A stretch of DNA of 48,516 bases from Variovorax sp. KBW07 (lineage in GTDB: Bacteria; Pseudomonadota; Gammaproteobacteria; Burkholderiales; Burkholderiaceae_C), in assembly GCF_003852515.1 (NCBI RefSeq), contig NZ_QAJK01000085.1, positions 17,722 through 66,237 on the forward strand, in the 5' to 3' direction. The notes under the pieces are model-generated. The model saw only the letters and a list, made by a program, of their open reading frames with translations. It was not told where the DNA came from and did no database searches. Below are positions 25,354-35,591 of this stretch, piece by piece; within the stretch, counting starts at the first letter, position 1; every line of letters starts with the position of its first letter. The position numbers and the translations under genes are program-made.

Positions 25354-27222
25354 TCAGATCTCGATCTTCGAGCCCAGTTCGACCACCGCGTTGTTGGGCA
25401 GGCCCAGGAACGCCGCCGCGCCGCTGGCGTTGTGGTGCATCTGCGCGAACAGCTTCTCGCGCCATGGGGCCATGCCGCTGCCCAGCGTGGGAATGACGAC
25501 GTCGCGCGACAGGAAGTAGCTGGTCGTCATGGGCTCGAGCTGGCAGCCGCGCAGGCGCGCGTTGTCGAGCGCGCGCGGCAGGTCGATGTCGTTCTTGAAG
25601 CCGTAGTGCACGATCACCTGCCAGCAGTGGTGGCCCAGCGCCTCGATCTCGATGCGCTTGTCCATCGGGATCCAGGGCACCTCGTGGTTGCGCACGGTGA
25701 CGAACATGTTCTGCTCGTGCAGCACCTTGTTGTGCTTGAGGTTGTGCAGCAGCGCGTTGGGCACCGTACCGGGCTCGGCCGTGAGAAACACCGCCGTGCC
25801 GTCGACGCGCGCCGGCGGGCTCACGAACACCGAATCGAGAAAGGCCTTGAGGTCGATCGCGTCGGCGTGCTGCGCCTCGCCCATCAGCCGGCGTCCTTCC
25901 TTCCAGGTGATCATCAGCGTGAACACGAAGCCGCCGATCAGCAGCGGGAACCAGCCGCCTTCGAACAGCTTGAGCAGGTTCGACGCGAAGAACAGGAAGT
26001 CGACCACGAAGAACACCGCGGTCGATGCGATGCACAGCGCCAGCGGCAGCTTCCACGCGTACCGGACCACGAAGAAGGTCAGGATGGTGGTGATCAGCAT
26101 GTCGGTGGTCACCGCGATGCCGTAGGCCGCGGCCAGGCTGCTCGAGGTGCGGAACATCACCACCGCCAGCACGATGGCCACGAACAGGCCCCAGTTGACC
26201 AGCGGAATGTAGATCTGCCCCGCGGTGCGCACGCTGGTGTGCTCGATGTTCAGGCGCGGCAGGTAGCCCAGCTGGATGACCTGGCGCGTGACGCTGAAGG
26301 CGCCGGTAATGAGCGCCTGCGACGCGATCACCGTGGACAGCGTGGCCAACAGCACCAGCGGAATGAGCGCCCACTCGGGCGCCATCATGAAGAAGGGGTT
26401 CTTCACGGCCTCGGGGTTCTCCAGCAGCAGCGCACCCTGGCCCAGGTAGTTGAGCGTCAGCGCCGGCATGACGACCGAAAACCACGCGATGCGGATCGGC
26501 TGCTTGCCGAAATGCCCCAGGTCGGCATACAGCGCTTCGGCACCGGTCACGCACAGCACCATGGCGCCGAGCAGGATGAAGCTGGTTCCCGGATTGCTCC
26601 AGATGAACTTCAGCGCGTACCAGGGGTTCAGCGCCTTGATGATTTCAGGGTGGTGCAGGATCTGCCACACGCCCAGCACCGCAATGGCGGCGAACCATGC
26701 CAGCGTGATCGGCCCGAAGAACCTGCCGATGCCCGCCGTGCCGCGCTTTTGCACCGCGAACAGGCAGAACAGCACGACCAGGGTGATGGGAATCACGTAA
26801 TGCTTGAAGTGCGGCGACACCACCTCCAGGCCCTCGACCGCCGACAGCACCGAGATGGCCGGCGTGATGACCCCGTCGCCATAGAACAGCGAGGTGCCGA
26901 AGATGCCGATGGCCAGCAGCACGCCGCGCAGGCGAGGCTTGTCGGCCACCGCCCGGGAGGCCAGCGCCAGCATGGCGACGAGGCCACCCTCGCCTTCGTT
27001 GTCGGCCCGCAGCACCAGCACCACGTACTTGATGGAGACGATGACGGTGAGCGTCCAGAAGAACATCGAGAGGATGCCGTAGACGTTTTCGACCGTGAAC
27101 GGCACGTGGCCGTGGCCGAACACTTCCTTGACCGCATACAGCACGCTGGTGCCGATGTCGCCATAGACAACGCCGATGGCGCCGACGATCAGGCCGGCTG
27201 AGATTGATTTGGGGGCTGACAC
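25354..27222 (-). CDS. kup: Potassium transporter Kup
   Basis: Low-affinity K+ uptake, probably by H+ symport, in the inner membrane. The 622 residues equal the E. coli length. The N-terminal [20 protein letters not shown] is the KUP/HAK/KT signature, followed by about 12 hydrophobic segments up to residue about 430 and a soluble C-terminal domain ([20 protein letters not shown]). The start is a GTG at 27222; no better ATG lies upstream and the signature begins at once. The ribosome site is not obvious. It is separated from gshA by 167 bases and from benE by 21. Confidence 0.96.
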   Translation of the reverse strand: MSAPKSISAGLIVGAIGVVYGDIGTSVLYAVKEVFGHGHVPFTVENVYGILSMFFWTLTVIVSIKYVVLVLRADNEGEGGLVAMLALASRAVADKPRLRGVLLAIGIFGTSLFYGDGVITPAISVLSAVEGLEVVSPHFKHYVIPITLVVLFCLFAVQKRGTAGIGRFFGPITLAWFAAIAVLGVWQILHHPEIIKALNPWYALKFIWSNPGTSFILLGAMVLCVTGAEALYADLGHFGKQPIRIAWFSVVMPALTLNYLGQGALLLENPEAVKNPFFMMAPEWALIPLVLLATLSTVIASQALITGAFSVTRQVIQLGYLPRLNIEHTSVRTAGQIYIPLVNWGLFVAIVLAVVMFRTSSSLAAAYGIAVTTDMLITTILTFFVVRYAWKLPLALCIASTAVFFVVDFLFFASNLLKLFEGGWFPLLIGGFVFTLMITWKEGRRLMGEAQHADAIDLKAFLDSVFVSPPARVDGTAVFLTAEPGTVPNALLHNLKHNKVLHEQNMFVTVRNHEVPWIPMDKRIEIEALGHHCWQVIVHYGFKNDIDLPRALDNARLRGCQLEPMTTSYFLSRDVVIPTLGSGMAPWREKLFAQMHHNASGAAAFLGLPNNAVVELGSKIEI

Positions 27223-27389
27223 GAGGTCGATGGGAAAAGGGCAGGCTGCTAGATCGACGCGTCAGACACGCCGGGGACCCATGACGACGGATATCCGTGT
27301 GCCACGCATCCCCTCCGCCCTTTTGTTTCCGTTTGATGTGGGGCCGCTATTTTGCCGTTGCGCGCCGCCGCCGCAACCCGCCCCCACGA
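27223..27389 (-). promoter_or_regulatory. Intergenic region between gshA and kup
   Basis: Contains a perfect 12-bp palindrome ACGGATATCCGT (27287-27298) and the short palindrome GACGCGTC (27257-27264). An A/T-richer patch lies at 27320-27355. It probably holds a kup promoter or operator, but I see no clear -35/-10 pair. Confidence 0.35.
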
Positions 27390-28706
27390 TCATTCGTAGA
27401 TTTCAGCGTCCGGATCGGTGGCTTCCATCTCGTAACTGGCAGCCACCATGGCCAGCCGGCCGACCACGCCGTACATGTAGAAGCGGTTCGGGGCGCTCGC
27501 GCCGGGCTTGGCGCCGGGCTGGGGCAGATGCGCACTTTCGGAAAAAGCCAAGGGCACGAAGCTGGCACCCGGCAGCTTGAGGTTTTCGTCGGCCGCCTGC
27601 TCGGCGTGCACCCGGTAGAAGCCGCCGACCACATAGCGGTCCATCATGTAGACCACCGGCTCGGCCACGCCGTTGTGCACGCGCTCGTTGGTGAGCACGC
27701 CTTCCTGGACGATCAGTTCGGTGGGCTCGCGCAGGTCGCGGCCGGCGCTGGTCTTGGCGGCCGAAGACGTATTGGTGCGCGACTTGCCGATCAGCGCTTC
27801 CACATCCTTGGCGTCGCGCACGGTCACCACGCCCGGGCTGCCGCTGCCGCTGTGGCCGCCCTTGACGACCACGAACGGCTTCTCGTTGATGCCGTATTCC
27901 TTGTACTTGCGGCGCACCTTGGTCAGCACCGCGTCGACGTGGCTGGTCAGCACGTCGATGCCGCGGCCCTCGGCCACGTCGACGCCTTCGGCGCGCGCGT
28001 AGATCGGGTTGATGAGCCAGGGGTCGATGCCCAGCAGCTTGCCGAAGCGCTTGGACAGCTCTTCATAGCTGTGCAGGTGGTTGCTCTTGCGGCGCACTGA
28101 CCAGCCCGCATGCAGCGGCGGCAGCAGGTACTGCTCGTGGAGGTCTTCGAGGATGCCGGGCGTTCCCGCGGAAAGCTCGTTGTTAAGCAGAATTGTGCAG
28201 GGATCGAAGTTCTTCAGGCCCAGGCGGCGCTTGCTGCGCACCACCGGCTCCAGGGTCACGGTGTCGCCGTTGGGCAACTCGATCTTCTTGGGCGACTTGA
28301 TGGCCGGATCGATCGAGCCGATGCGCACATTGAGCCCCGCCATGTGGAAGATGCGCACCAGTTGCGCGACGTTGGCGAGATAAAAGGTGTTTTTGGAGTG
28401 ATTTTCCGGAATGACGAGCAGGTTGCGCGCCTCCGGGCAGATCTTCTCGATGGCCGCCTGCGCGGCCTGCACCGCCAGCGGCAGCATCTCTTTGGTGAGG
28501 TTGTTCCAGCCGCCCGGAAACAGGTTGGTGTCCACCGGAGCCAGCTTGAAGCCCGCGTTGCGGATGTCGACGGCGCTGTAGAACGGCGGCGTGTGCTCCA
28601 TCCATTCGAGCCGGAACCAGCGTTCGATGGCGGGCATCGAGTCGAGTACCCGCTGCTCCAGTTCGTTGATCGGGCCGGTCAGGGCTGTGACGAGATGCGG
28701 AACCAT
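27390..28706 (-). CDS. gshA: Glutamate-cysteine ligase, proteobacterial GshA type
   Basis: First step of glutathione synthesis: joins glutamate and cysteine with ATP. The 438-residue form is the betaproteobacterial type, not related in sequence to the E. coli enzyme. Typical segments are FRLEWMEHTPPFYSAVDIRN, DTNLFPGGWNNL, ENHSKNTFYL and the glycine-rich VKGGHSGSGSPGVVTV. The ATG at 28706 has AAGG 7 bases upstream and lies about 34 bases from the predicted transcription start. It begins a new transcription unit within the minus-strand row and precedes kup, benE and gshB. Confidence 0.96.
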   Translation of the reverse strand: MVPHLVTALTGPINELEQRVLDSMPAIERWFRLEWMEHTPPFYSAVDIRNAGFKLAPVDTNLFPGGWNNLTKEMLPLAVQAAQAAIEKICPEARNLLVIPENHSKNTFYLANVAQLVRIFHMAGLNVRIGSIDPAIKSPKKIELPNGDTVTLEPVVRSKRRLGLKNFDPCTILLNNELSAGTPGILEDLHEQYLLPPLHAGWSVRRKSNHLHSYEELSKRFGKLLGIDPWLINPIYARAEGVDVAEGRGIDVLTSHVDAVLTKVRRKYKEYGINEKPFVVVKGGHSGSGSPGVVTVRDAKDVEALIGKSRTNTSSAAKTSAGRDLREPTELIVQEGVLTNERVHNGVAEPVVYMMDRYVVGGFYRVHAEQAADENLKLPGASFVPLAFSESAHLPQPGAKPGASAPNRFYMYGVVGRLAMVAASYEMEATDPDAEIYE

Positions 28707-28746
28707 GCGGCGGCCTTATTGGATTTGTACTTAAAGGTGGAGCGGA

Positions 28747-28775
28747 ATTGTAGGATTTGGGGATGGCCGCCCCAA
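28747..28775 (-). promoter_or_regulatory. Sigma-70-type promoter of gshA
   Basis: Reading leftward, TTGGGG (28775-28770) and TACAAT (28752-28747) are separated by exactly 17 bases. The -10 matches five of six consensus bases, the -35 three. The predicted start is near 28740. The same DNA can form TTGGGG/CCCCAA, a 6-bp hairpin after the proA stop, so it may also terminate proA. Confidence 0.65.
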
Positions 28776-28801
28776 TGACAAGACCGCGGGAGCGGCGCGC
28801 A

Positions 28802-30094
28802 TCAGGTCCGCACTTCGCCTTGGCCGAGCACCACGTACTTGAGCGAGGTCAGCCCTTCGATGCCGACCGGGCCACGGGCGTGGAACTTGTCGGTGCTGAT
28901 GCCGATTTCGGCGCCCAGGCCGAACTCGAAACCATCCGCGAAGCGGGTGCTCGCATTGACCATGACGCTGGCCGAGTCGACCTCGCGCAGGAAGCGCTGT
29001 GCATGCACGTGGTCGCGCGTGACGATGGCGTCGGTGTGGTGGCTCGAATAGCGGTTGATGTGCGCGATGGCTTCGTCCACGCCGGCCACCACCTTGATGC
29101 TGATGACCGCGGCGAGGTATTCCTCGGACCAGTCGGACTCGACGGCATCGACCACCCGGGCCTTCGCATCGAGCGCGCCGTCGGCCCGCAGGATGGCGGC
29201 GGCCGCCGGATCGCAGCGCATCTCCACGCCCTTGGCCGCGAAGATGGCGGCAATCTCGGGCAAGAAGTCTTCGGCAACCGCGGCCGACACCAGCAGGCCT
29301 TCGGCGGCATTGCAGGGGCTGTACTTCTGGGTCTTGGCGTTGTCGACGATGCGCAGCGCCATGTCGAACTCGGCCGTGTCGTCCACGTACACGTGGCAGT
29401 TGCCGTCCAGGTGCTTGATGACAGGCACCTTGGCATCGCGGCTGATGCGCTCGATCAGGCCCTTGCCGCCGCGCGGAATGATCACGTCGACGAATTCGGG
29501 CATGGCGATGAGCTGGCCCACGGCCTCGCGGTCGGTGGTCTGCACCAGTTGCACCGCCTCGACCGGCAGGCCGGCTTCGGCCAGCGCCTCGGACACCAGC
29601 AGCGCCAGCGCCTTGTTCGATTCGATGGCTTCCGAGCCGCCACGCAGGATGGCGGCGTTGCCGCTCTTGATCGCCAGGCTGGCCGCCTCGATGGTCACGT
29701 TCGGGCGGCTCTCGTAGATCATGCCGAAGACGCCGATCGGCACGCGCATCTGGCCCACGCGAATGCCGCTGGGCTGCTGCTTCATGCCGATGATTTCGCC
29801 GATCACGTCGGCCATGCCGGCCAGCTGCTCGCAGCCCAGGGCGACGGTTTCGATGACCTTCGGCGTGAGCTTGAGCCGATCGACCATCGGCGCCGAAAGG
29901 CCGGCGGCCGTGGCGCGCGCCAGGTCTTTCTGGTTGGCGGCGTCCAGCACCGGACCGGCTTCGCGCAGGCGCCGCGCAAGCGCCTTCAATGCTCTGTTTT
30001 TGGTAGCTGCATCCGCACGGGCCATGAGGAATGCAGCGGTTTTGGCTTGCAGGCCGAGAGCCTGCATGTGCTCGCTGACGTTGAACGCATTCAT
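28802..30094 (-). CDS. proA: Gamma-glutamyl phosphate reductase (glutamate-5-semialdehyde dehydrogenase)
   Basis: Reduces gamma-glutamyl phosphate to glutamate semialdehyde with NADPH in proline synthesis. The 430 residues follow the aldehyde-dehydrogenase fold: [20 protein letters not shown] for cofactor, RGGSEA, and [10 protein letters not shown] with the catalytic Cys261. The length is near the E. coli value. It is the last gene of the leuS-lptE-holA-proA row and starts 74 bases after the holA stop. proB is not in the window. Confidence 0.97.
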   Translation of the reverse strand: MNAFNVSEHMQALGLQAKTAAFLMARADAATKNRALKALARRLREAGPVLDAANQKDLARATAAGLSAPMVDRLKLTPKVIETVALGCEQLAGMADVIGEIIGMKQQPSGIRVGQMRVPIGVFGMIYESRPNVTIEAASLAIKSGNAAILRGGSEAIESNKALALLVSEALAEAGLPVEAVQLVQTTDREAVGQLIAMPEFVDVIIPRGGKGLIERISRDAKVPVIKHLDGNCHVYVDDTAEFDMALRIVDNAKTQKYSPCNAAEGLLVSAAVAEDFLPEIAAIFAAKGVEMRCDPAAAAILRADGALDAKARVVDAVESDWSEEYLAAVISIKVVAGVDEAIAHINRYSSHHTDAIVTRDHVHAQRFLREVDSASVMVNASTRFADGFEFGLGAEIGISTDKFHARGPVGIEGLTSLKYVVLGQGEVRT

Positions 30095-30168
30095 GTCGGC
30101 ATTTTCCCACGCGGAACTTCGGCCCGGCCAACGCGGGCCTTTTGGCGCCTCAAGCCATCAAGAAAGGG

Positions 30169-31242
30169 TCAGGCGCGGCGTGCGGCGGCCGGCGCGCTGC
30201 TGCAGGCGCGGCACAGCATGAGCGCCAGCCGTTGCAAGGCCTGCCAGCCGCTGGCGGGCCAGTCGGGCTGCTTCAGCCCCTTGCAGATGCCGTCCACCAG
30301 GTGGGCGGCGCGCAGCAGGCGGGTGAGCATGCGGTCGTCCAGGCGCGGCAGCACGCGCTCGAAGGCGCGCTCGCGCGGGCCCCAGATGCGGTTCTCGCGC
30401 AGTGCCATGGGCAGCGGACGGCCGGAAGCCATGGCGTCTTTCACGCGCTTCAGGGCGCGAATGTCTTCGGCAATCGTGTAGTGCACCAGCACTTCGGCTT
30501 CGCCTTCGGCCTGCAGGCCGTCGAGCATGCGCGCCACGCGCTGCGGATTGCCGGCCAGCACGGCTTCGGACAGCTTGAAGACGTCGTAACGCGCCACGTT
30601 GTTGACCGCGCCCTCGACCTGCTCCCAGCTGAGCTCACCGGCGGGATGCAGCAGCGCGAGCTTCTGGATTTCCTGGTGCGCGGCCAGCAGGTTGCCTTCG
30701 ACGCGGTCGGCAAAAAACTGCAGCGTGCGCTGGCCTTCGTCGCCGGGCATCACGCGCTGGTTCTGCAGCCCGAGGCGCTGCGCGATCCATTGCGGCAGCG
30801 CGGCACGCTCGATGGGATCGACCTGGATGCTCACGCCGTTGTTCTCGAGCGCCGAGAACCAGGCGCCGGTGCGCGTGGCTTTGTCCAGGCGCGGCAGCAT
30901 CACCAGCGTGAGCGTGCTGTCGTTGCCGGGCGCACCCTCGGCCAGTTGCTGCAGGGCGGTGCTGCCATCCTTGCCGGGCTTGCCCGAGGGGATGCGGATC
31001 TCGACGATCTGCTTGTCGGCGAACAGCGAAAGCGAACCGCCGGCGGCCAGCACCGCGCTCCAGTCGAAATGCGCGCCGGCCACGGTGTACGAGCTGCGCT
31101 CGGTGTAGCCCTGCGTGCGCGCGGCGGCGCGAATGGCATCGGCCGCTTCCTGCGCGAGCAGGGGCTCGTCGCCGTGGATCGTGTAGAGCGGCTTCAGGCC
31201 CTTCTGTAGGTGGGCACCGAGTTGGGCGCTGGCAAGTTGCAT
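30169..31242 (-). CDS. holA: DNA polymerase III delta subunit
   Basis: Clamp-loader subunit that opens the beta sliding clamp. The 357 residues show the N-terminal YTIHGDEPLLAQEAADAIR, the family's most conserved stretch, and the C-terminal helical collar domain with KQPDWPASGW. It belongs to the AAA+ fold but, as usual for delta, lacks a working P-loop. It lies between lptE (32-base gap) and proA, the common order in beta- and gammaproteobacteria. Translation start is taken at 31242, where the conserved region begins. Confidence 0.95.
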   Translation of the reverse strand: MQLASAQLGAHLQKGLKPLYTIHGDEPLLAQEAADAIRAAARTQGYTERSSYTVAGAHFDWSAVLAAGGSLSLFADKQIVEIRIPSGKPGKDGSTALQQLAEGAPGNDSTLTLVMLPRLDKATRTGAWFSALENNGVSIQVDPIERAALPQWIAQRLGLQNQRVMPGDEGQRTLQFFADRVEGNLLAAHQEIQKLALLHPAGELSWEQVEGAVNNVARYDVFKLSEAVLAGNPQRVARMLDGLQAEGEAEVLVHYTIAEDIRALKRVKDAMASGRPLPMALRENRIWGPRERAFERVLPRLDDRMLTRLLRAAHLVDGICKGLKQPDWPASGWQALQRLALMLCRACSSAPAAARRA

Positions 31243-31274
31243 GGAGAGTTGAATCGAATCGCGAGGGCCGTGGC

Positions 31275-31814
31275 CTAGAGTTCTTTCACGGCGGCCAGAC
31301 GGCGCATCAGCTGCTGCGCAATGTCGGACTGCATGTCGCGGAACAGCAGGTCGGCCTCGCCTTCCTTGGCCAGCGCACTGGTTTCGTTGTAGCTCAGGTC
31401 GCGCGTCTGCGAGACCTCGGTGGCCGGAAGCAGGTCCTTGCCGCCCGGCGTGCGCAGCCGGAAGCGAATGCTCAGGCGCAATTGCAGCTCGCGCAGCAGG
31501 CCCTGGGAATTGGTCGAGATGACCAGGCGTTCGCGGTTTTCGGCGAGGATTTCGAGCACCGCGTCAGCCGTCTTGGACTCATCGGAAGGCACCAGCGTCA
31601 CGGTGCCCGTGGCCCGCAGTTCGCGGCGCAGCTGGTTGATCATTGCCGTGTTGTTCGCCGTCTCCGTGCTGCCCGCTATCGACAGCGTCTTGAACGCGAA
31701 GACCGGCGGCTTGCGCAGCTCGAAGCCGCAGCCGGCCAGCCCCAAAGAGGCGCCGGCGGCCGTGAGCCCGATGAGAAAGCCGCGGCGCGGCAGCGAGACA
31801 TTGCGTGTGTTCAT
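31275..31814 (-). CDS. lptE: LPS-assembly lipoprotein LptE
   Basis: Outer-membrane lipoprotein that plugs the LptD barrel and helps insert lipopolysaccharide. The 179 residues start with an export signal that contains RRGFLIG, a twin-arginine-like motif, and end it with the lipobox LAGC (Cys29). The mature part has GFELRKPPVFAFKTL and the mixed alpha/beta LptE pattern. The ATG at 31814 is chosen over an in-frame TTG at 31829 because the signal peptide begins there. It follows leuS by 11 bases and precedes holA, the standard operon order. Confidence 0.94.
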   Translation of the reverse strand: MNTRNVSLPRRGFLIGLTAAGASLGLAGCGFELRKPPVFAFKTLSIAGSTETANNTAMINQLRRELRATGTVTLVPSDESKTADAVLEILAENRERLVISTNSQGLLRELQLRLSIRFRLRTPGGKDLLPATEVSQTRDLSYNETSALAKEGEADLLFRDMQSDIAQQLMRRLAAVKEL

Positions 31815-31825
31815 GCTTCTATCGT

Positions 31826-34456
31826 TCAAAGGACCACGTTGACCAGGCGGCCGGGAACCACGATCACGCGCTTGGGCGGCGCGCCTTCGGCGAAATTGAC
31901 GAAGTCGTCGCAGGCCAGCGCCAGCTTCTCGATCTCGTCCTTGGAAGCGCCGGCGGGCACCAGCAGCTTGCCGCGCAGCTTGCCGTTGACCTGCAGCATC
32001 AGCTCGATCTCGTCCTGCTCAAGCGCGGCAACGTCGACCGTCGGCCAGGCTGCATCGAGCAGGCCGCCGAGCGTCTTGTCGTAGCCGAGCTCGTTCCAGA
32101 GCTGTTGCGCGATGTGCGGCGTGGCGGGGTACAGGCAGCGCAGCAGGATGCCGAAGCCCTCGCGCACCGCGGCCGCGTCGCCCGTGCTGCCGTCGGGCTT
32201 GAAGCCTTCGAGCGCATTGAGCAGCTTCATCGCGCCCGACACCACCGTGTTGTATTGCATGCGCTGGTAGTCGTAGTCGACCTGGCGCAGCACCGTGTGC
32301 ACTTCGCGGCGCAGCGCCTGGGCGCCCTTGCCGAAGGCCTGGCCGGCCAGGGCGACGGGAGCCACGTCCGCCTGCGCGGCGCCGAAGTTCCAGACGCGGC
32401 GCAGGAAGCGGTAGCTGCCTTCCACGGCCGCGTCGTTCCACTCGAGCGTGGCTTCGGGCGGCGCGGTGAACATGGTGTACAGGCGCGCGGTGTCGGCGCC
32501 GTACTTCTCGATCAGGTCCTGCGGGTCGACGCCGTTGCGTTCGGTCTTGCCCATCTTGCCGACGCCGCCGTATTCCAGCTTCGTCCCGTCGGCCAGGGTG
32601 CCGCCGATGATGCGGCCCTGCTCATCGAGCACCGGCGTGACATCCGAAGGCGGGAAGTAGTTCTTGCCGCCCTTCTCGCCACGGTTGTAGAAGATGTGGT
32701 TGAGCACCATGCCCTGCGTCAGCAGCTTGCTGAAGGGCTCGTCGGCCTTCACCAGGCCGAGGTCGCGCATCACCTTGGTCCAGAAGCGCGCGTACAGCAA
32801 GTGAAGAATCGCGTGCTCGATGCCGCCGATGTACTGGTCCATCGGCATCCAGTAGTCGGCGCCGCCGGCCACCATGGCTTCGTCGTTCTTCGGATCGCAA
32901 TAGCGCATGAAGTACCACGACGAATCCACGAACGTGTCCATGGTGTCGGTCTCGCGCCGCGCGGCCTTGCCGCAGACGGGGCACACCACGCCGGCGTGGA
33001 AGCCTTCGTGCTTGTTCAGCGGATTGCCGGAACCGTCGGGCACGCAGTCGGTCGGCAGCACCACCGGCAGGTCTTTCTCGGGCACCGGCACCGCGCCGTG
33101 TTCATCGCAATGGATGATCGGGATCGGCGTGCCCCAGTAGCGCTGGCGGCTCACGCCCCAGTCGCGCAGGCGCCAGGTGGTCTGCAGTTCGCCCAGGTCC
33201 TTCTGGCCCAGCGCATGCGCCACGGCGGCCACGGCCTCCTTGTAGCCCATGCCGCTGAAGTTGTCGGAATTGATGGTCACGCCGCGCTGTTTGTCGCCGT
33301 ACCAGTCCTGCCACTTGTGATAGTCGAAGTGCGGCTCGTCGTCGACCAGCACCACCTGGATGATCTCGATGCCGTACTTGTTGGCGAAGGCGAAGTCGCG
33401 CTCGTCGTGCGCGGGCACGCCCATCACGGCACCGTCGCCGTAGCCGATGAGCACGTAGTTGCCCACCCACACCGGCACCTGCTCCTCGGTGATCGGGTGC
33501 TTGACGGTCAGGCCCGTGGGCACGCCCTTCTTCTCTTGTGTGGCGAGCTCGGCTTCAGTCGTGCCGCCGTTCTTGCATTCCTCGATGAAGGCCGCGACCT
33601 TCGGATCGAGCGTGGCGGCATGCGCGGCCAGCGGATGTTCCGGCGCCACGGCGCAGAAGGTCACGCCCATGATGGTGTCGGCACGCGTCGTGAAAACGTA
33701 CATGCGGCCGTCCTGGATGAGCTTGCCGCTCGCATCCCTGATGTCGTGCGTGAAGGCGAAGCGCAGGCCTTCGCTCTTGCCGATCCAGTTTTCCTGCATC
33801 AGCTTGACGCGCTCGGGCCAGCCCGGCAGCTTGTGCTGCGTGTGTTCGAGCAGTTCCTCGGCGTAGTCGCTGATCTTCAGGTAGTAGCCGGGGATCTCGC
33901 GGCGCTCGACCGTGGCGCCGGTGCGCCAGCCCTTGCCGTCGATCACCTGCTCGTTGGCCAGCACGGTCTGGTCGACCGGGTCCCAGTTGACGACCTGGGT
34001 CTTGCGGTAGGCAATGCCCTTTTCGAGCATCTTCAGGAACAGCCACTGGTTCCACTTGTAGTAGCTCGGATCGCAGGTGGCGATCTCGCGGCTCCAGTCG
34101 ATGGCCAGGCCCATGGCCTGGAGCTGGCCCTTCATGTAGGCGATGTTCTCGTAGGTCCACTTGGCCGGCGGCACGCCGTTCTTGAGCGCCGCGTTCTCGG
34201 CCGGCAGGCCGAAGGCGTCCCAGCCCATGGGCATGAGCACGTTGTAGCCGCTCATGCGCAGGTAGCGCGTGAGCATGTCGTTGATGGTGTAGTTGCGCAC
34301 GTGGCCCATGTGCAGCTTGCCGCTGGGATACGGCAGCATCGAGCAGGCGTAGTACTTCTTGCGGCTCGCGTCTTCGGTGACGCGGTAGGCATCGGCGGCG
34401 CTCCATTGCGCCTGGGCAGCGGACTCGACGTCGCTGGGTTTGTAGCTGGGGTTCAT
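31826..34456 (-). CDS. leuS: Leucyl-tRNA synthetase
   Basis: Charges tRNA-Leu with leucine in the cytoplasm. The 876 residues show the class I HIGH motif as HMGH (49-52, within [11 protein letters not shown]), an editing domain in the middle (about 225-425) and the anticodon-binding C-terminus. The KMSKS loop is KMGKT (634-638), so both lysines are kept but the Ser is Gly. The ATG at 34456 is chosen because the family begins there; a longer frame adds 11 codons. It heads the leuS-lptE-holA-proA operon. Confidence 0.98.
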   Translation of the reverse strand: MNPSYKPSDVESAAQAQWSAADAYRVTEDASRKKYYACSMLPYPSGKLHMGHVRNYTINDMLTRYLRMSGYNVLMPMGWDAFGLPAENAALKNGVPPAKWTYENIAYMKGQLQAMGLAIDWSREIATCDPSYYKWNQWLFLKMLEKGIAYRKTQVVNWDPVDQTVLANEQVIDGKGWRTGATVERREIPGYYLKISDYAEELLEHTQHKLPGWPERVKLMQENWIGKSEGLRFAFTHDIRDASGKLIQDGRMYVFTTRADTIMGVTFCAVAPEHPLAAHAATLDPKVAAFIEECKNGGTTEAELATQEKKGVPTGLTVKHPITEEQVPVWVGNYVLIGYGDGAVMGVPAHDERDFAFANKYGIEIIQVVLVDDEPHFDYHKWQDWYGDKQRGVTINSDNFSGMGYKEAVAAVAHALGQKDLGELQTTWRLRDWGVSRQRYWGTPIPIIHCDEHGAVPVPEKDLPVVLPTDCVPDGSGNPLNKHEGFHAGVVCPVCGKAARRETDTMDTFVDSSWYFMRYCDPKNDEAMVAGGADYWMPMDQYIGGIEHAILHLLYARFWTKVMRDLGLVKADEPFSKLLTQGMVLNHIFYNRGEKGGKNYFPPSDVTPVLDEQGRIIGGTLADGTKLEYGGVGKMGKTERNGVDPQDLIEKYGADTARLYTMFTAPPEATLEWNDAAVEGSYRFLRRVWNFGAAQADVAPVALAGQAFGKGAQALRREVHTVLRQVDYDYQRMQYNTVVSGAMKLLNALEGFKPDGSTGDAAAVREGFGILLRCLYPATPHIAQQLWNELGYDKTLGGLLDAAWPTVDVAALEQDEIELMLQVNGKLRGKLLVPAGASKDEIEKLALACDDFVNFAEGAPPKRVIVVPGRLVNVVL

Positions 34457-34616
34457 GTCGGCTCGGCAAGAGCCCGGCGCGGGGCGCACCGGGGAAGGCG
34501 GATTATCGCTTTCAGGCGAGTGTCCGGCCGCCAGACTCTAGACTTGGGGCACGTAACCTGCGTGTTGCTCGGGTAACGCCTGCCCTCCGGCATGTTTTCG
34601 CACCCCCTGGATCACC

Positions 34617-35591
34617 ATGAAACTGCGCCTGAAACACCTTGTACTGGGCCTTGCGGCCACTGTCGGCCTTGCCGCCACGCCCCTGTGGGCCCAGCAGAAC
34701 GACAAGCCCTTGCGCATCGTCGTGCCTTTTGCCTCCGGTGGCGCGCAGGACGTGATCGCCCGCTACCTGGGCGCCAAGCTCACCGACAAGCTGGGTGCGC
34801 CGGTGATCATCGACAACAAGGCCGGCGCGGGCGGCATCGTGGCCGCCGACGCTGTGGCCAAGGCGACCGACGGGGCCACCGTGCTGTTGGCCACGGGCGG
34901 CGCCATCACCATCGCGCCGCATTTGCAGGCCAAGCTGCCTTACGACCCGGTGCACGACCTGGTGCCCGTGGCCCTGGTCGGCGACACGCCCATGACGCTG
35001 TCGGTACGCACCGAAAGTCCCTACAAAACACTGGCCGACGTGCTGCGCGACGCCAAGGCCAAGCCGGGGCAGGTTACCTACGCCTCCACGGGCAATGGCA
35101 CGGTGTCGCACCTGACGGGTGCGCTGCTGGCCCAGGCCGGCGGCGTGAACCTGCTGCACGTGCCCTACCGCGGCGCCGCGCCGGCGCTGACCGACCTGCT
35201 CGGCGGGCAGGTGGCACTGATCGTCACCAGCGTGGCCTCGATCGAGCCGATGGTCGTCAGCGGCAAGGCGCGCGTGCTCGGCACCTTCTCCCGCGTGGCG
35301 CTGCCCAGCATGGGCTCGGCCCCGACCGTCGGCGACGCGACCGGCCTGCCGGGCATGGAAGTGCCGGTCTGGGTCGGCGTGATGGCGCCCGCGCGCATGC
35401 CGGCCGCCAGCGTCGAAAAGCTCTCCGCCGCGCTGGTCGAGGTCTGCAACCTGCCGGAAACGAAGCAGCGGTTCGCACAACTGGGCGCGGTCAATACCTG
35501 CGGCAACGCGGCGGCGCTGGGCAAGGTGATTTCGGAAGACAGCCAGCGTTGGGCCAAGGTGATCAAGCAAGGTGCCATCAAAGTTGACTGA
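34617..35591 (+). CDS. Bug-family (TctC) periplasmic solute receptor
   Basis: A second Bug receptor, 324 residues. The signal peptide (about 1-25, ending LWA) is followed by LRIVVPFASGGAQDVIAR, the first ligand loop, and KPGQVTYASTGNGTVSHL, the second. The pattern AGAGG in the VIIDNKAGAGG segment is typical. It is divergent from leuS, with 160 bases between. Its 3' end overlaps the opine-dehydrogenase-family gene by 20 bases if that gene starts at GTG 35572, so the two are coupled. The receptor may bind the substrate of that enzyme, but this is inference. Confidence 0.93.
   Translation: MKLRLKHLVLGLAATVGLAATPLWAQQNDKPLRIVVPFASGGAQDVIARYLGAKLTDKLGAPVIIDNKAGAGGIVAADAVAKATDGATVLLATGGAITIAPHLQAKLPYDPVHDLVPVALVGDTPMTLSVRTESPYKTLADVLRDAKAKPGQVTYASTGNGTVSHLTGALLAQAGGVNLLHVPYRGAAPALTDLLGGQVALIVTSVASIEPMVVSGKARVLGTFSRVALPSMGSAPTVGDATGLPGMEVPVWVGVMAPARMPAASVEKLSAALVEVCNLPETKQRFAQLGAVNTCGNAAALGKVISEDSQRWAKVIKQGAIKVD

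Noticed and set aside
31805-34576. Plus-strand frame opposite leuS
   Set aside because: Same codon-mirror effect; composition is low complexity and no family is recognised.
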